Position numbers and translations under genes: made by a program. Shown here one piece after another: positions 1-12,020 of a stretch of DNA of 64,000 bases. The stretch is from assembly GCA_013397115.1 (NCBI GenBank), contig VWZW01001657.1:1763413-1827412 (forward strand), read 5' to 3'. Under the pieces are notes generated by a model. The model saw only the letters and a list, made by a program, of their open reading frames with translations, did not search any database and had not been told where the DNA came from. Position 1 is the stretch's first letter. Each line of letters starts with the position of its first letter. This DNA comes from Edolisoma coerulescens. Its lineage: Eukaryota > Chordata > Aves > Passeriformes > Campephagidae.

Positions 1-3000
1 TAACAAAGCCTGGGAACATAATGAAGCCTTTCAGCATGAGTTGTAAATCACTTGAGGTAATTCCAAGCCCAAGGGGAGTTGTTGCATTCCAGGCTAGGAT
101 AAATCCAAGCATTAGATGGCTTCCTTTAAAACAAAGGCGACATCTTGAGCTCTTTTGTGGGTACAGTGTCAGGACCTGGAGGGCAGGAAAGTCCTGCTTC
201 AGTCTGTACTCCGTTCACTCCCCATCACTCCAAAGCCCTTGGGCTTGTCAGTTTCCTCAGTTCACTCCATGGAATTTGTCTATCCAGCATCTCACTGTCT
301 GAACAGTGGCAGAGCAACCAGAGGGGCTGGCATCCTGGGAGAGCCCCTTGTCCCAATGAGGAAAAGCTCCAGTATGAAACGGAAAGGAAAAAAGGAAGAA
401 AAAAGTGAGGAAAAAAATTACTAGGAATGACAATATTCTGATCTGTATTCTAATTATCTAACATTAAAATATTAACAAATACTAACTATATGTTGTTAAT
501 GAGATTTCTCCTGAGTTTTTACAGATCAACACCTGATTTACAGAAGAAAGAGATACTGTAATTAGCCTTCTATATAATTATAATTCATAATTATTTTAGT
601 ATGTGTATTTATGCCAATTAATTTGTAAACTTGCAGATTTTCTAATCTAATAAGAAGGTCTTAAAATTACTACAACCTTCCTGGGCACTTACCTTTATTT
701 GACTTTCCTCACACTTTCTTTTTTCTCCTTGCTGTCTGGCTTTTTGCCTTCTAATGCTAACAAGCACAAACAGGAGTAAATTCAGTGGAGCAGCACTAAA
801 TTGCATTATTCTTCCAGAGGTCATCTCTATCCTCTTTTTAAGGAACAGCCTAGGGTTTGCGCTCTGCTGCATTATCCCAGCTTTGTTACCTGATACTACA
901 AATCTCCAGAGCTGCTGGGGATTATATCCAATGAGGAAAGAGTGCAGAAAATTAAATGAAGAAAACAAGAATTACTTGTCAGACATTTCAGCCTTTTATA
1001 CATTTGGGTTCTACAACCAAGTAAAATATTAAATCATGGGAATTTTAATTTTTATTTTTTTCAATGGGGACAGGACTGTACAATAACTAAATTTAGTGGA
1101 AACATCTTTATCATTTAAAATAGAAGTTTGAATGCAGACAATTCTTTTGCCATCTGACAAAGTAGTATTCAACTGAAAGAATTTACTGACTTCCAAAAAC
1201 ATCAGCCATTGGTTTCTTAGAAGCTAAAATAAGAGAGACATAGGATGGTCCTATGATGGTGATTAAAACAGTATGAACAGTATGAAAAGTAGTAATGTAT
1301 TTGTTAAAGTTATTTCAGCAGGAAGTCTCCTCTTTCTATTTAATAGATTCCACAGTTACCTTTCATGAGGATGTATTATCCATCTGGATTCCTGAGACCA
1401 GCCCAGAGCAACTCTGTCCCTTGGTTTAGCTTAAAGTAATGTATTTGTAAGGGATGAATGTCTCTTCTGTTGACACCATCTCTCTGCCTCATGTTATCTT
1501 GGCATATTTCTCTGTATTTTATCAGAAAGCTTATTATTGAACATCTACTCAAAATGAGACCCTGGGGCCTGGGGAGAATAGAATGTTCCAAGTTCTTAAG
1601 GGGCTAAAAATCTTTACAATGCTTCTGCTTCTGGAATGGGCTGACTCAACCCCAAATACACACCTGAGTGCAATGAAATCTTTGGGTAGTTTTTCAGCTA
1701 GTGATGCCACTTTCAACCCAAATTCATTTCCATCTGGAATTTAATCATAAATTTCTCAAAAATCATGAAGAACCAGTGAGCTACACACCATTTCTTTTGA
1801 TTCGTTCCCTCAAGCTCTCCAAACAGGACAATATTTCTAAATCCAAATTTATTTCAGCTGCTGTACAGCATCAAGCTTTATAACTGAACTGGACATTGTT
1901 ACCAATTCCAGAGGGTTGCCACTGCCTTTCATTGTTTTTGTACAGCATAAACTTGTGTACAGCAGTTGTATTTATTGCTCACACAGTGTGAATACTTAGA
2001 ATGTGCACACAAGATTTACAAGGAGCAAAATTAATTTGTCCACAGTGTGTGTCACATGAAAATAATTTTGTATTAAAAGTACTACTAGAATGGAGATATC
2101 AGGGTGCTGATAAACGTATCTCGATGCAGTTATAAAGTTTTAAACAAGTTCCACGGTATTCTGGCAAAAAATTAACCCTAACTGGTCACATTGTGGTTGA
2201 AAAAACAGAGCTACATTTTCCATCAAACTTGTACACCACTCAAAAACGTGAAGTATTCAACTTAAGGGTGTAAAATGGGAAGCTCTAATTTAAGTAAGAG
2301 TCAAAGAGCACTCCAACATGTGACTTTATGGGATTTTCAGTAGTAACCAAAATAACTGATGATGTAAACAGAGACAGAAACGACTGTACCATCAAACATC
2401 GGCTTCATAATTGTTTGAACAGCAGATTGTATACAAATCTCCCATATATTTATAATCCTGGCATATACTGATACCTCTCAATTTGTTCTAGTTTACTTAG
2501 AGGGTTATTGTTCAGTTAAAATATTATTTCCCATACTGATATGTGGTGTTTACTCTATGAGATAACAGCCTACTCTTTGAGACTTGGTCACACACTGTTT
2601 GGAGTTGGGATTTTAAGAAATTATGTAAGGAATCACATCTGGCAGTGACCTACATTATTGGCTATCTCGGGTTTTACAGCATTGCACCGCAATACAGATA
2701 TTCATCATAAAAAGATGAACATCTTTTATCTTGTTATCTAAAAATAAAATGGAGGCCAGGTCTCTTGCTCCCAAACATGTCCTTAAGAATACGCTATAAA
2801 ATTCTGAGTTCAACAGAATGTATTTTAAATTGCAACAATCCAGAGCATTTTTTTTCCCATAACTCATAAAATTAAAAATAAGTTGGAAGTGACTCCTTAT
2901 TACAGGTCTTTATTATAATAAACTTCATCTAAAGAAATGTTCTTATATACAGAGTTAGCCCTAGCAATTAAGTCTCTTCAACAAGAAGGGAAAATATGAA

Positions 3001-3329
3001 ATTGTAAAAAACTATTGAAATTTAAAACCTTCCAATGAATTACTGTGAGACTGAAAACATCTGAGATGGTCAAAAAATACATGGGCACAAGACCACAGCT
3101 TTAAAGGCAGCACCGTTTCACCAGATGGTTTTATAGTGGCTTAAGAAAAGATTTCTACCTTTTATTTTTGAATGTGAGGCAAACCCTTGCCCTCTAACCT
3201 CATCCCTCTTTCCATAAAGCGTGTATGTAAAATTTTCATTTAGCATCTTTAGCAATCTTCCACTGGGTTTGAATAGTACATTTTCATTTCATTCATCATT
3301 TAAAGACAGATAATCAGAAAGTCATTACA
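1..3329. other. gene-free AT-rich unique sequence
   Basis: I see no gene, RNA gene or recognisable transposon here. The open frames are short, overlap on both strands and have no recognisable protein character. A 9-base unit (CAGTATGAA) is repeated twice in tandem at 1269-1286, which is too small to mean much. Confidence 0.6.
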
Positions 3330-3560
3330 TGGGCTGACACCGGGCCCTGCGCTCGATTGTATTGTAATTGAGCACTGCAGAGCGTGTGCCAGATCTAATG
3401 GATAATGAATATATTATGTCAGCAGAACCGCCTCAGCAAAGCTCCTGGGGAATCACAGGGGGTACTGCAGTGACATGGAGGGTCACAGATGTTGTGCTGA
3501 TTTACTGATGGAGTGATTGTGTAATTAGGTAATCAATGGTGGGTAGAGGACTATATGTGG
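3330..3560. promoter_or_regulatory. candidate conserved noncoding element, homeodomain-motif rich
   Basis: This block is less AT-monotonous than its surroundings and carries clustered homeodomain-like cores: a run of TAAT/ATTA words at 3396-3418, TAATTA at 3522-3527, and an adjacent ATCAATGG that resembles a PBX/HOX composite. No long open frame crosses it and it matches no repeat I know. Enhancers of developmental genes often look like this, but I infer conservation from texture only. Equally it could be ordinary unique DNA. No target gene is visible in the window. Confidence 0.3.
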
Positions 3561-5884
3561 ACAGCTAATTTTATACAAATAAAAACCACGCAAGCAGGAG
3601 GCTTGTATTTAGGACAGTGTAAGATGACATTTTGGTTTGGCTTAATTATTCAAAAATTCTTAATGATACATCTGAACGTCTGATGGTGGAAGACCAGCAG
3701 CAGAGGTCTGACTCCAATTCAAACACTACAGCAACCTATTTTCACAAACTTTTTACAATATTATCCCTGTAATTGAGAAAGCTCAAATTTTCTACCTTGA
3801 TTAAAATAAAACTCACCTTGCTTTGTGTTAGAGATGTACTATAACTTTTAATATTTCACGCAGAGGTAAAAAGTAGTCATGATAAAAACATGAAACGTCT
3901 CTAAACATTTGCTCTACATTTACTCTGCTCTCACTAAGAGCATTTAGTAATATTTACTTTTTTCAGAGTGACAGCATATTTAAACAAAAAATGTAGAGGC
4001 AGAATGTTCATATCCTAAATTTCTGTTACAAACATTATGTATATTTGTAATAGAAATGGATTTTAATAGAAAAACATGTTACTTTTTCAAAAAAGTCAGA
4101 TGATTGAACTCTTTACTTAATACGATGAACAGTAATTCATATTTCTATCCTTTTTCTAATTATGACTGGTGTATAACAGCAGCTTCTCTCTCATCTGCCC
4201 CTCTCTCCCTGGTTTCATTTTAGTATAATTCTGACACTTAGCTTCACGTCCTGTGCTCAGCAAAGGTCTGTCTGATCCAAGCCCTCTCTGATGCAGGAAT
4301 ACACCTGTCTGGTTTCCAGTCATGTCAGTGACAGTGTCTCAGTTGGTGTTTTGGCATCCGTAGGAACTTCCCCATAGTGTCTGTGACAACAGCTTCCAGT
4401 CCAGGTTTGGCATCTGTGAGGGTTTCCTCCCAGGAGCCTGTGGTGGGTTTGCAGTGACATGAATCTTCAGGGAAAAATGTTATTTACTCATTACTCAAAG
4501 ATATAAACATAATTAGGGAGACAAAAGGTATGAGCAGGCAAAGGCCAGCAAGGATGGTTATTGCTTACACCACTTTGTTTCATCCATGGCAAAGGGCAGC
4601 AGATGGCTTCTGTTCATTTTCTGCCTTTCTCCTCTCTAAGCCTTTGCCAAACTGTCAGACTTCTACTGACACCCTGGGCAGTCATTTACTCAATTCACTC
4701 AGTTCCCCTATCTTTACTATGGACATAGGCTCTTCTTTGATGCCAGGCTTTAACCCTGGAAAGAATAATCCATTCTAGCCGGAGGGAATCCAAAGAGAGA
4801 ACATGCCTTAACAAAGCAGGACAAATCCTTTTTTTCCTCTTCCCTACTACACTCCTTTAATATTTCTTTTGGGGCAACTCCGTAGTAGGTAAGGCACAAT
4901 AAAGAAGCAAATGGAAAAGCAAGGCATTTTCATAACAAGTAACAGATTTTTCTCAGTTTACCACAATCAGAAATTTCAGAAGGAATGATATAATTTTGAT
5001 TCTAACATGCTTTTTCCTGTACTCTCTTTGGAGATATACAAACTTCTGGATGGTGCTACAACTATTTGCAATTATGCATTGCTACACAAAAATATTTCTA
5101 TCCTGTTTAGGGATGCATATATAGAGCATGCTGTGTTTAGATCAACCTAAACTTCACTATCAGATGGTTTAACACCTCCTCCCTCTCTTCCCACCTCTGG
5201 CTTTTTGCACCCATCACTAGCAACCGTACCTTAGTACATGGAATAAAAACAGGCTACCATTTTTCATTACGTTTTTCCATCTATTTTTCCATTTTCTGCA
5301 CCCTACAATGACATAAATATTCGTAAGACCCTAATGTTACAAATCCTTTGCTGCTATGAATTTTGGCAAATAAGTATAAAGTATTTTAAAGCTTTTTTCT
5401 TGGGCCTTGATTACTTTTCCCTAAGATTGATTACTTAAGGTTCTACTGGGCTTTCTGGATGGTAAGTTTTTCTTTCTTCAGCTCCTGCTTTAACAGAAAA
5501 GTATTCCTCCTCCCAAATAATCTCTCCTTTCCCTGAGTCCTGAGCAGTAGAACAGGTATATCTGCTACTTGGCAGGACCAGAGCAAGAATTGCTGAACCA
5601 GGCTCCCAGCACAGGACAGCACATCTCCAGCCTGGGCAATACCTATCAAATGTGTATCAGATTAGAGTTTTTTTCCTGACTGAATTTCACAGTCCACAGA
5701 CTCCGGAGAGCCAGCATTGACAACCTCGTTCTGAAATCAGGACTGTCTTTCTGTTACAGATTACTGGCATCTTGACAGAGATTTGTGGTCTCCCATGACA
5801 CCCCCTTAGAAAGTCAGGGAGAATGAAACAGCTTCTCCCGAGTCGCTGTTTCATTATGTTAATGTACCCCAGTTCTGTTCCCCA
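3561..5884. other. gene-free sequence
   Basis: Unique AT-rich sequence up to the assembly gap. No exon with plausible splice sites and no repeat family recognised. Confidence 0.55.
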
Positions 5885-5947
5885 NNNNNNNNNNNNNNNN
5901 NNNNNNNNNNNNNNNNNNNNNNNNNNNNNNNNNNNNNNNNNNNNNNN
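5885..5947. other. assembly gap (63 N)
   Basis: A run of 63 undetermined bases. The flanks (ending TTCCCCA and beginning GGCTGTGGCACC) are not repeats of each other and do not look like a microsatellite, so the cause of the gap is not evident. Apparent open frames that cross it on either strand are meaningless. Confidence 0.99.
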
Positions 5948-8900
5948 GGCTGTGGCACCACTCACCATCTCCACCCGCCGCAACAGAGATTATATTGTAA
6001 TTTCAGAGAAAAACTGAAGGAAAGCTTAAGTTTCAAACTAAACTTCCTATTTTTATTCACAAACATGACTAGGAGATATCAACTGCTTTTGTTTAAAAAG
6101 CCCTTAAATCTCTTTAGGACTATCCAAGTATTGAGCATGGAAAGCTTAAAGAAAACAATTCAAAAGTCACCATATACAAGGAGGATTTTCTGGCAAACAC
6201 AGACCAAAGTAAAGCTTTCCTTAGAATTCCAGCACATTCCAGCTGCAGGGAACTCCTTAGGCTATCCTCAAAAGTGGTAATGCCGTTATCAAGGGGAGGT
6301 AATGTTTTTGAATGGTGCTTGTTAATATTGCAGTGTATTTATGATGATAATGAGATAAAACACTCATTTCTAAAAGATACTAGGAAATAAAAATACATAT
6401 TTATTTAAGTAAAAAAACCAAGCAGAGTCTAACTGCCTCCCAAACCTACCTATCTCGAGTACTCATATAATGAAATTCTGAATAATGGTTTTACTGATCT
6501 TTAATGTTCTTGCAGAGTTTAGCCCTTTAAAAAGTACATAAGAGCAAGAGGATGGAAATTCTTGGAGATATAAAGAGCATTGCTAGAGCAAAGTGTGCTC
6601 TGATGCTTTACAAAATCTAGAGGAAGGTGGTGAAAGATGTTCAGACCTGCCAGAGGAGGAGGAGGGGGTAAACAAAAATTCTTGGATGACAGAGAGGAAT
6701 CCTTCATAAGAGTTCCTCAATTTTTAACCAAGAGCAGAGAAAACAGTCTTCATACACAAGAATCTCTTCAAAGCACAGTGAAGGAAGGGAGGAGAGGAAA
6801 AAAAGAACCCACTAAGTAGATAAAAATGAAAGGAAAATGAAACTGGGGTGGATATGGACAGAATGAGTATAAAAATGTTAACCCTGGCTGTTGCTATTTC
6901 TAGTGAAGTTTATTGTTTTAAAGTACAGACTTTGCAAAACCTTAACTTAAATGACATGCAATGTTCTTGGCCAGATCTTTATTGCCATGTTACTTTATTA
7001 TTTGCAACTTCCATACTGCTCAGTGTGGATTTTATGATTAAATCATTGGCAGTATTTTTGCAAACACCATAGAAAATCAGGTTTAAATCAACTTTATCAA
7101 AGGACTCAAATACTGAGCAGGAATAACTTGGAAGTATTATAAAATAGGACACATAATATTAAATACACAATTATATTAACAAGTAAACAAAAATTATTAA
7201 AAATTTAAAAGTAAAATATATTTAATACTGAAATGAAACAGCATCTAAATTATTCAGATTAATTGTTCCCTTTCAAAATTTCACAAAAAAGTTACTCAGT
7301 ATAAAGCATTAAATTATCTCAAAACCAGCATTTTTAAAGAATTTTATTAACTTTTAAGATTCCTTGAGATCAATATAATTGAGAAACTTACTCTTCAATT
7401 CCTTTGTATGACCACAGAGCTTCTATGCTTTTAATCATCTCCATTGGTCAATATAAATCTTGTTCTCTTCCCACAAAAATGAGAAGCCTTGCTCATTTTT
7501 AAATTTAGAGACCTTTTTATATGCAAAAGAGAATGTAGGACTTTACTTCTGAAAGAAATACATGGTTTTGTGAGGCTTTTCTAAATTTTACTGGATGTAT
7601 CAACACTTGAGGTGTGGAGGCTCACCTTCAGTTTCTATGGTTTCATGACAGATTATTCCTGACACAGCAGCTTGTTGTTATTAACAGGAACTTTAATGAT
7701 AATTATTGCTCAGTATTAATGTCCTTCATTCGGCCATTGTGTCACCCATTCCAAGAGTTTGGGATCACCCTGGGACTGTGCTGGGCAGCTGCTGACACTG
7801 TACTGCCAATCTTGTAGCAGGCTGACTGTACTCACACTGCTTCAACACTGCCTTGGTGCTTCCTTGGTGCCATCTATTGTACCCCTTTTGGACAACTGGA
7901 GAAAACTTATGCAATTCCATAAAAAATTCCAGATCTAAGGCATTGTATAATTTGTACTTGATAGGGACTTTTTTTCCTCAAGTCTGCCTCTATCGCATCA
8001 GAAAGGGAAAATGGATTACTTTATCTTCTACTCATGGCTGAACTTCATCTGAAAAACAGAGGACATTAATGCTGAGGGATTAACCAGAAGAGAGGAATGG
8101 ATATTCTACACTTTCTCCCTTAGTTTGGTATCACTGCTAAGCAACAGCATGCACTGTACATATGAAATTTTTCCTTCAACTCATGTACCCTAAAGAGTTT
8201 TGTCCTTGCCAGCGAGAAAGAAGTTACGACAAAAAGTGTGACAGAGATTATTTTTAATGGAATTTTTCATTGCCAAGGAAGTAATGATACAGCAGCCTTA
8301 CAGCACAATGTCTTATTCTAGAGATGAACTGTCATTTCATTCATATCATTCAAACAGCAAACATTCCTTCCTTTCTCTAAAAAACCAAACATTCAGAGTT
8401 CTCATCATTTGAGAAGTGAAACATCTCCAAAGAGGCCTTAGAAAGCATTATTGCATGACACAAATCTGTCTTGCAAGTTCAAACGATCAAATGCCAAATT
8501 TTAAACATTCACTTTCTCTTGTTGAATTGATAGTCTTCTACTGTATGTTTAAGGTACAACTTATATAACTTCCATTAGCTTGCTGGATTTCTTGGGGGCA
8601 AAAAGGAGTTACTGTTAGGCATTTTTTAAATGGCAAAGAAAAAAAATTTAGAAAATTTCCTTCTGCAAATCCTCCCAGCACAGATTTTGAAAGACAAGCC
8701 ACCACACAGCAATGTCCACAATCTCTCCCTTCTATAATGCTTACAACTGTTTAGGGTCTGGAAATTTTTTCTAAATTTCTGAACATTTTTTTGAAAAATC
8801 TACTTGGGAAAATCCCTCATCTTTATGCATTCAAAATCTCATGGCACTCTTGATGGGGTAGTAAGTTGTATTTCATTCAGCTGAAGCATAACAGGGATAA

Positions 8901-10840
8901 ATAACTCGTGTTATTCAAGGCTCCAACTCAAGGATCAACTTCATTGAGGATTTCATGTACTATTTCCATCAAACTGTTGAAGTATTGAACACAAGCAACA
9001 AATGCACTATCACCAGAAGTTTTCAACCCACAATTCCAACAAAAATATGTGTATACAGAACACTACGTAGGCATAAATATAACTGATGTTAGCTCATTTG
9101 CAGGATCTTTGCAATGAGATTCCACTGCTATTTTTAAGCCCCAAAGGAGCAAAAGCACTCCAGAACACCTCTGATTTAAGTGGGTACAGTCCCTTACACT
9201 GGAAGTTAAGACAGGCCATAATTGCTTTGCTGAATTACAACATAATGCTTAAAAATAGACTTATGCATTGAAACCATTTATAATTCAACCTCAAACAAGC
9301 CCCTGCTCCTAAAGCTCATATATTACATGATCTACAAAGACCATTTCCTGAAATTCATCTCTTTAGCTTTTTGTTGGTATGAACATATGGAATGGTGTGT
9401 AGTCTTCTTTATTTCTGTCTTAGAGAATGTGGTAAATACTTAAGAAAATCTGTTTTTTCTCCCGAACCTCCATTAGAATATACATGCTAGATTTGGGCTT
9501 TATTTCTTCCTTAATTTCTGTTTTACATGGTGGGCTAAAAGCATTTCACAGGTGTTTTCTGGAACTCATTAGACTATTTGGAACTCCTTCATGCTCTCTA
9601 AAAGGCAATTAAAATGTGTCTGCAAATTACCTCATGTGGTCTGAAGCACAGCTGCCTCTTATCCCCCTGTTACTACGCGGTGTGTCCAAACAGAATAGAA
9701 AAACTGCTTTGATACCTGCAGTTTACAAAGGCAAGTCATGCCTTCATGAGTGACAAAAATCCTCTGCTTGCCTCTTAAGTCTTCAATGCAATTGCCTTTG
9801 TTGCCACAAAAGAAAAAAAAAAATAAAGTTTATAACAAGCTAAGAGACACAACTAGTTAATTAAGTAGATAACAGAAGTAATGAGAAACCATCAAGTACT
9901 CCCATAATTCAAAGAGTAGTTGCTGCAAACATAGAAAACCTAGGTGTGAGCAGGTGAAGCATCTCTGATTCTAAATGGCTAAGATGCCTGGGCTAATATT
10001 TCTATTTCTTGTTTCTGCATAAAAAGGAGGGGTGAAAGAATCCATTATTCTGGCAGGCATACTTACAGAATTTATCCTTATTCTGTAAATATTGTCAATT
10101 AAAACCACTGTTTGAGTTTATATTTTAGCTACTTCTCAGAGGAATGAAATTTGCTAAAGTAAAGACATTTTTACTGCTCTCTTGATCCTTACTCAACTCC
10201 CCTCTTCACTGGGTATTCTGCTTGAGTAATGACTGAATTAATTTTAAACTTTTGTGTTTTAGCTGTTTTGTCCAGTCTATTATTAAAAATGAGTTGTTTA
10301 TGACACTGAACATTTATCTTTTGCCATCAAATGCTGACAAAATAAAATTCAATAAGGTTTTTAAATATTTGCTTTACTATGTGTATTTGGCAGTTCCAGA
10401 GTAGCACAGTGTTGTGTCTAGAGCAGAAAGGTCCAGCTCCAACATTTCCTTTCTGGCCAGCAGCAGAAAGGAAAAGACATGTCTGGCCTTTTATACTCTG
10501 GGGTGATGCAGAGTCTAGAACAGCTTTCAAACTATAGCCCCATCCTTTTATCTCCCCTCTGTTCCAAAATCACCAATACAAATGGCAGCAAGAAAGACTG
10601 CAAATCCTTTAACCTTCCTTGTATCTTCAGCACCCATCAGTTGTAATTTAATTTGAGCGCGAATGATTGCCTTGGCCCTTTCCAGCTAGAGCTGATCCAC
10701 CATCCCACCCCCCACATTATATTTTTTCACTCTTTCTCCCGACTCAGCCATGATCCCCATCAAAGCCTCTGTGGTCACAACACTCCATTACATCCAGCTG
10801 AAAAAATACTGAACACCACACCTGTATTTATTCCAAACAA
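5948..10840. other. gene-free AT-rich sequence
   Basis: No gene or recognisable mobile element. Short open frames near 6065, 6848, 7614 and 9086 show no domain, no signal peptide and no splice context. A stretch at about 7140-7320 is very AT-rich. The segment around 9590-9690 looks a little more complex and could be a weak regulatory block, but the signal is too thin to call separately. Confidence 0.55.
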
Positions 10841-10932
10841 ACTTTCATCTCTCCCCTTTCTCAGCTTGCTCTCTTTCCTTTTACTCTTCTCTTCGTCCTT
10901 AATGCCCATTCTTTTTTTGTTACTTTCTTCCA
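10841..10932. repeat. polypyrimidine tract
   Basis: Plus-strand sequence is nearly all C and T with short interruptions, lying directly upstream of the solo LTR start. It gives long spurious open frames on both strands (lysine/arginine-rich on the minus strand, serine/leucine-rich on the plus strand). It could be a decayed microsatellite or a preferred insertion site. No function is claimed. Confidence 0.6.
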
Positions 10933-10950
10933 GTAAGCCATAAAAGCTTG

Positions 10951-12020
10951 TGTTAGTTTTGCAGGACCTGGTTTTTTGTAGCGGGGGGCCCACAGAGGTG
11001 GCTTCTGTGAGAAGCTGCTGGAAGCTTCCACCCATATCCAGCAGAGCCAATCTCTGATGGCTCTGAAGATGGACATGCTGCTGGCCAAAACTGGGCCAAT
11101 GAGAGAGGTTGGTGACCCCTCTGTGATGACATATTTAAGAAGAAAATCCAAACAAAGTACACACAGTTTTTTCTTTTAGTCAGAGAAGAGGAGGAGGTGA
11201 GAACATGTTAGGGAAACAACATGGGGACACCAAGGTCATGAAGAAGGAGATGGTCCTGGTGCTGGAGCCAAGGAGATTCCTCTGCAGGCCATGGTGATGA
11301 CCATGGTGAAGCAGCTGTGCCCCTGCAGCCCATGGGGATCCACGGGGGATGCAGAGATCCACCCGCAGCCCGTGGGGGAGGTGCCCGTGCTGGAGCGGGT
11401 GGGTGCCTGGAGGAGGCTGTGATCCAGTGGGAGAGCCAGTGGAGAGAGGGGGCTCTGCTTCCAGGCTGGAGCAGCCTGTCCTTGGAGGACTGCACCCTGG
11501 GGAAAGAGAGACCCACGGTGCAGCAGTTTTGGGAGGACTGTGTGCCTGTGGGAGGGACTCACGCTGCAGCAGGTGCGGTGTGGCTGCTGCTCCTGAGAGT
11601 GGAACCACGCTGGAGAAGTTCACAGAGAACTGTCTCCTGTGGGAGGGACCCCACAGTGTCACAGGGGAAGGACTCCTCTCCCTGAGCTGCAGAAGAAAAC
11701 CTCAGGTGACAAACTGACCAAACCCCCATGCTGTGTCTTGCTGCACTGTTGGTGGGAATGAGGGAAGGGCTGGGGGGAAGAAAAGGTGTTTTAAGGGCTT
11801 ATTTTACTTCTCATTATCCTCCTCTAACTCTGTTAGTAATAAATTCACTTTGTAACTTTATGCTGAACCTGTTTTGCCCTTGGAGTGTTTTCTCCCAGTC
11901 CTTATCTCAATTCATGAACCCTACATTAATTTTTTTCTCTCTTCTGCCCAGCTGTGGCAGGGGAGTGTGAGTGAGCATCTTTCATGGGTGCCTGGTGTTT
12001 GGCCAGTGTCAAACCACAAC
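10951..12020 (+). mobile_element. solo LTR of an endogenous retrovirus (probably ERVL-like)
   Basis: The interval has LTR architecture. It begins with TG at 10951, has a TATA-like ATATTTAAG at 11131-11139, a GC-rich middle, an AATAAA polyadenylation signal at 11838-11843 followed by a T/G-rich stretch, and ends near CCACAAC at about 12020. The middle contains a degenerate repeated unit with GAGGACTG or GAGAACTG cores at about 11485, 11533 and 11625, each followed by CCTGTGGGAGGGAC-like sequence. I recall this sequence style from common long avian LTRs that I associate with class III (ERVL) elements; the family name needs a repeat-library search. No internal gag, pol or env region and no second LTR is present, so it appears to be a solo LTR left by recombination. 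I could not find a clear target-site duplication, so both ends are uncertain by several bases. Open frames inside it, up to about 160 codons on the minus strand, are by-products of its high GC. Confidence 0.8.
11838..11843 (+). promoter_or_regulatory. polyadenylation signal AATAAA of the LTR
   Basis: A canonical AATAAA sits in the 3' third of the solo LTR and is followed by a T-rich, G-containing stretch. This is the arrangement expected at the R/U5 boundary of a retroviral LTR. It supports the plus-strand orientation. Whether it is used today is unknown. Confidence 0.55.

Noticed and set aside
11180..11717. Overlapping open frames of 102-160 codons on both strands
   Set aside because: They lie wholly inside the GC-rich solo LTR, overlap in several frames, and are serine/proline/glycine-rich by composition; no known retroviral protein is encoded in an LTR of this type.
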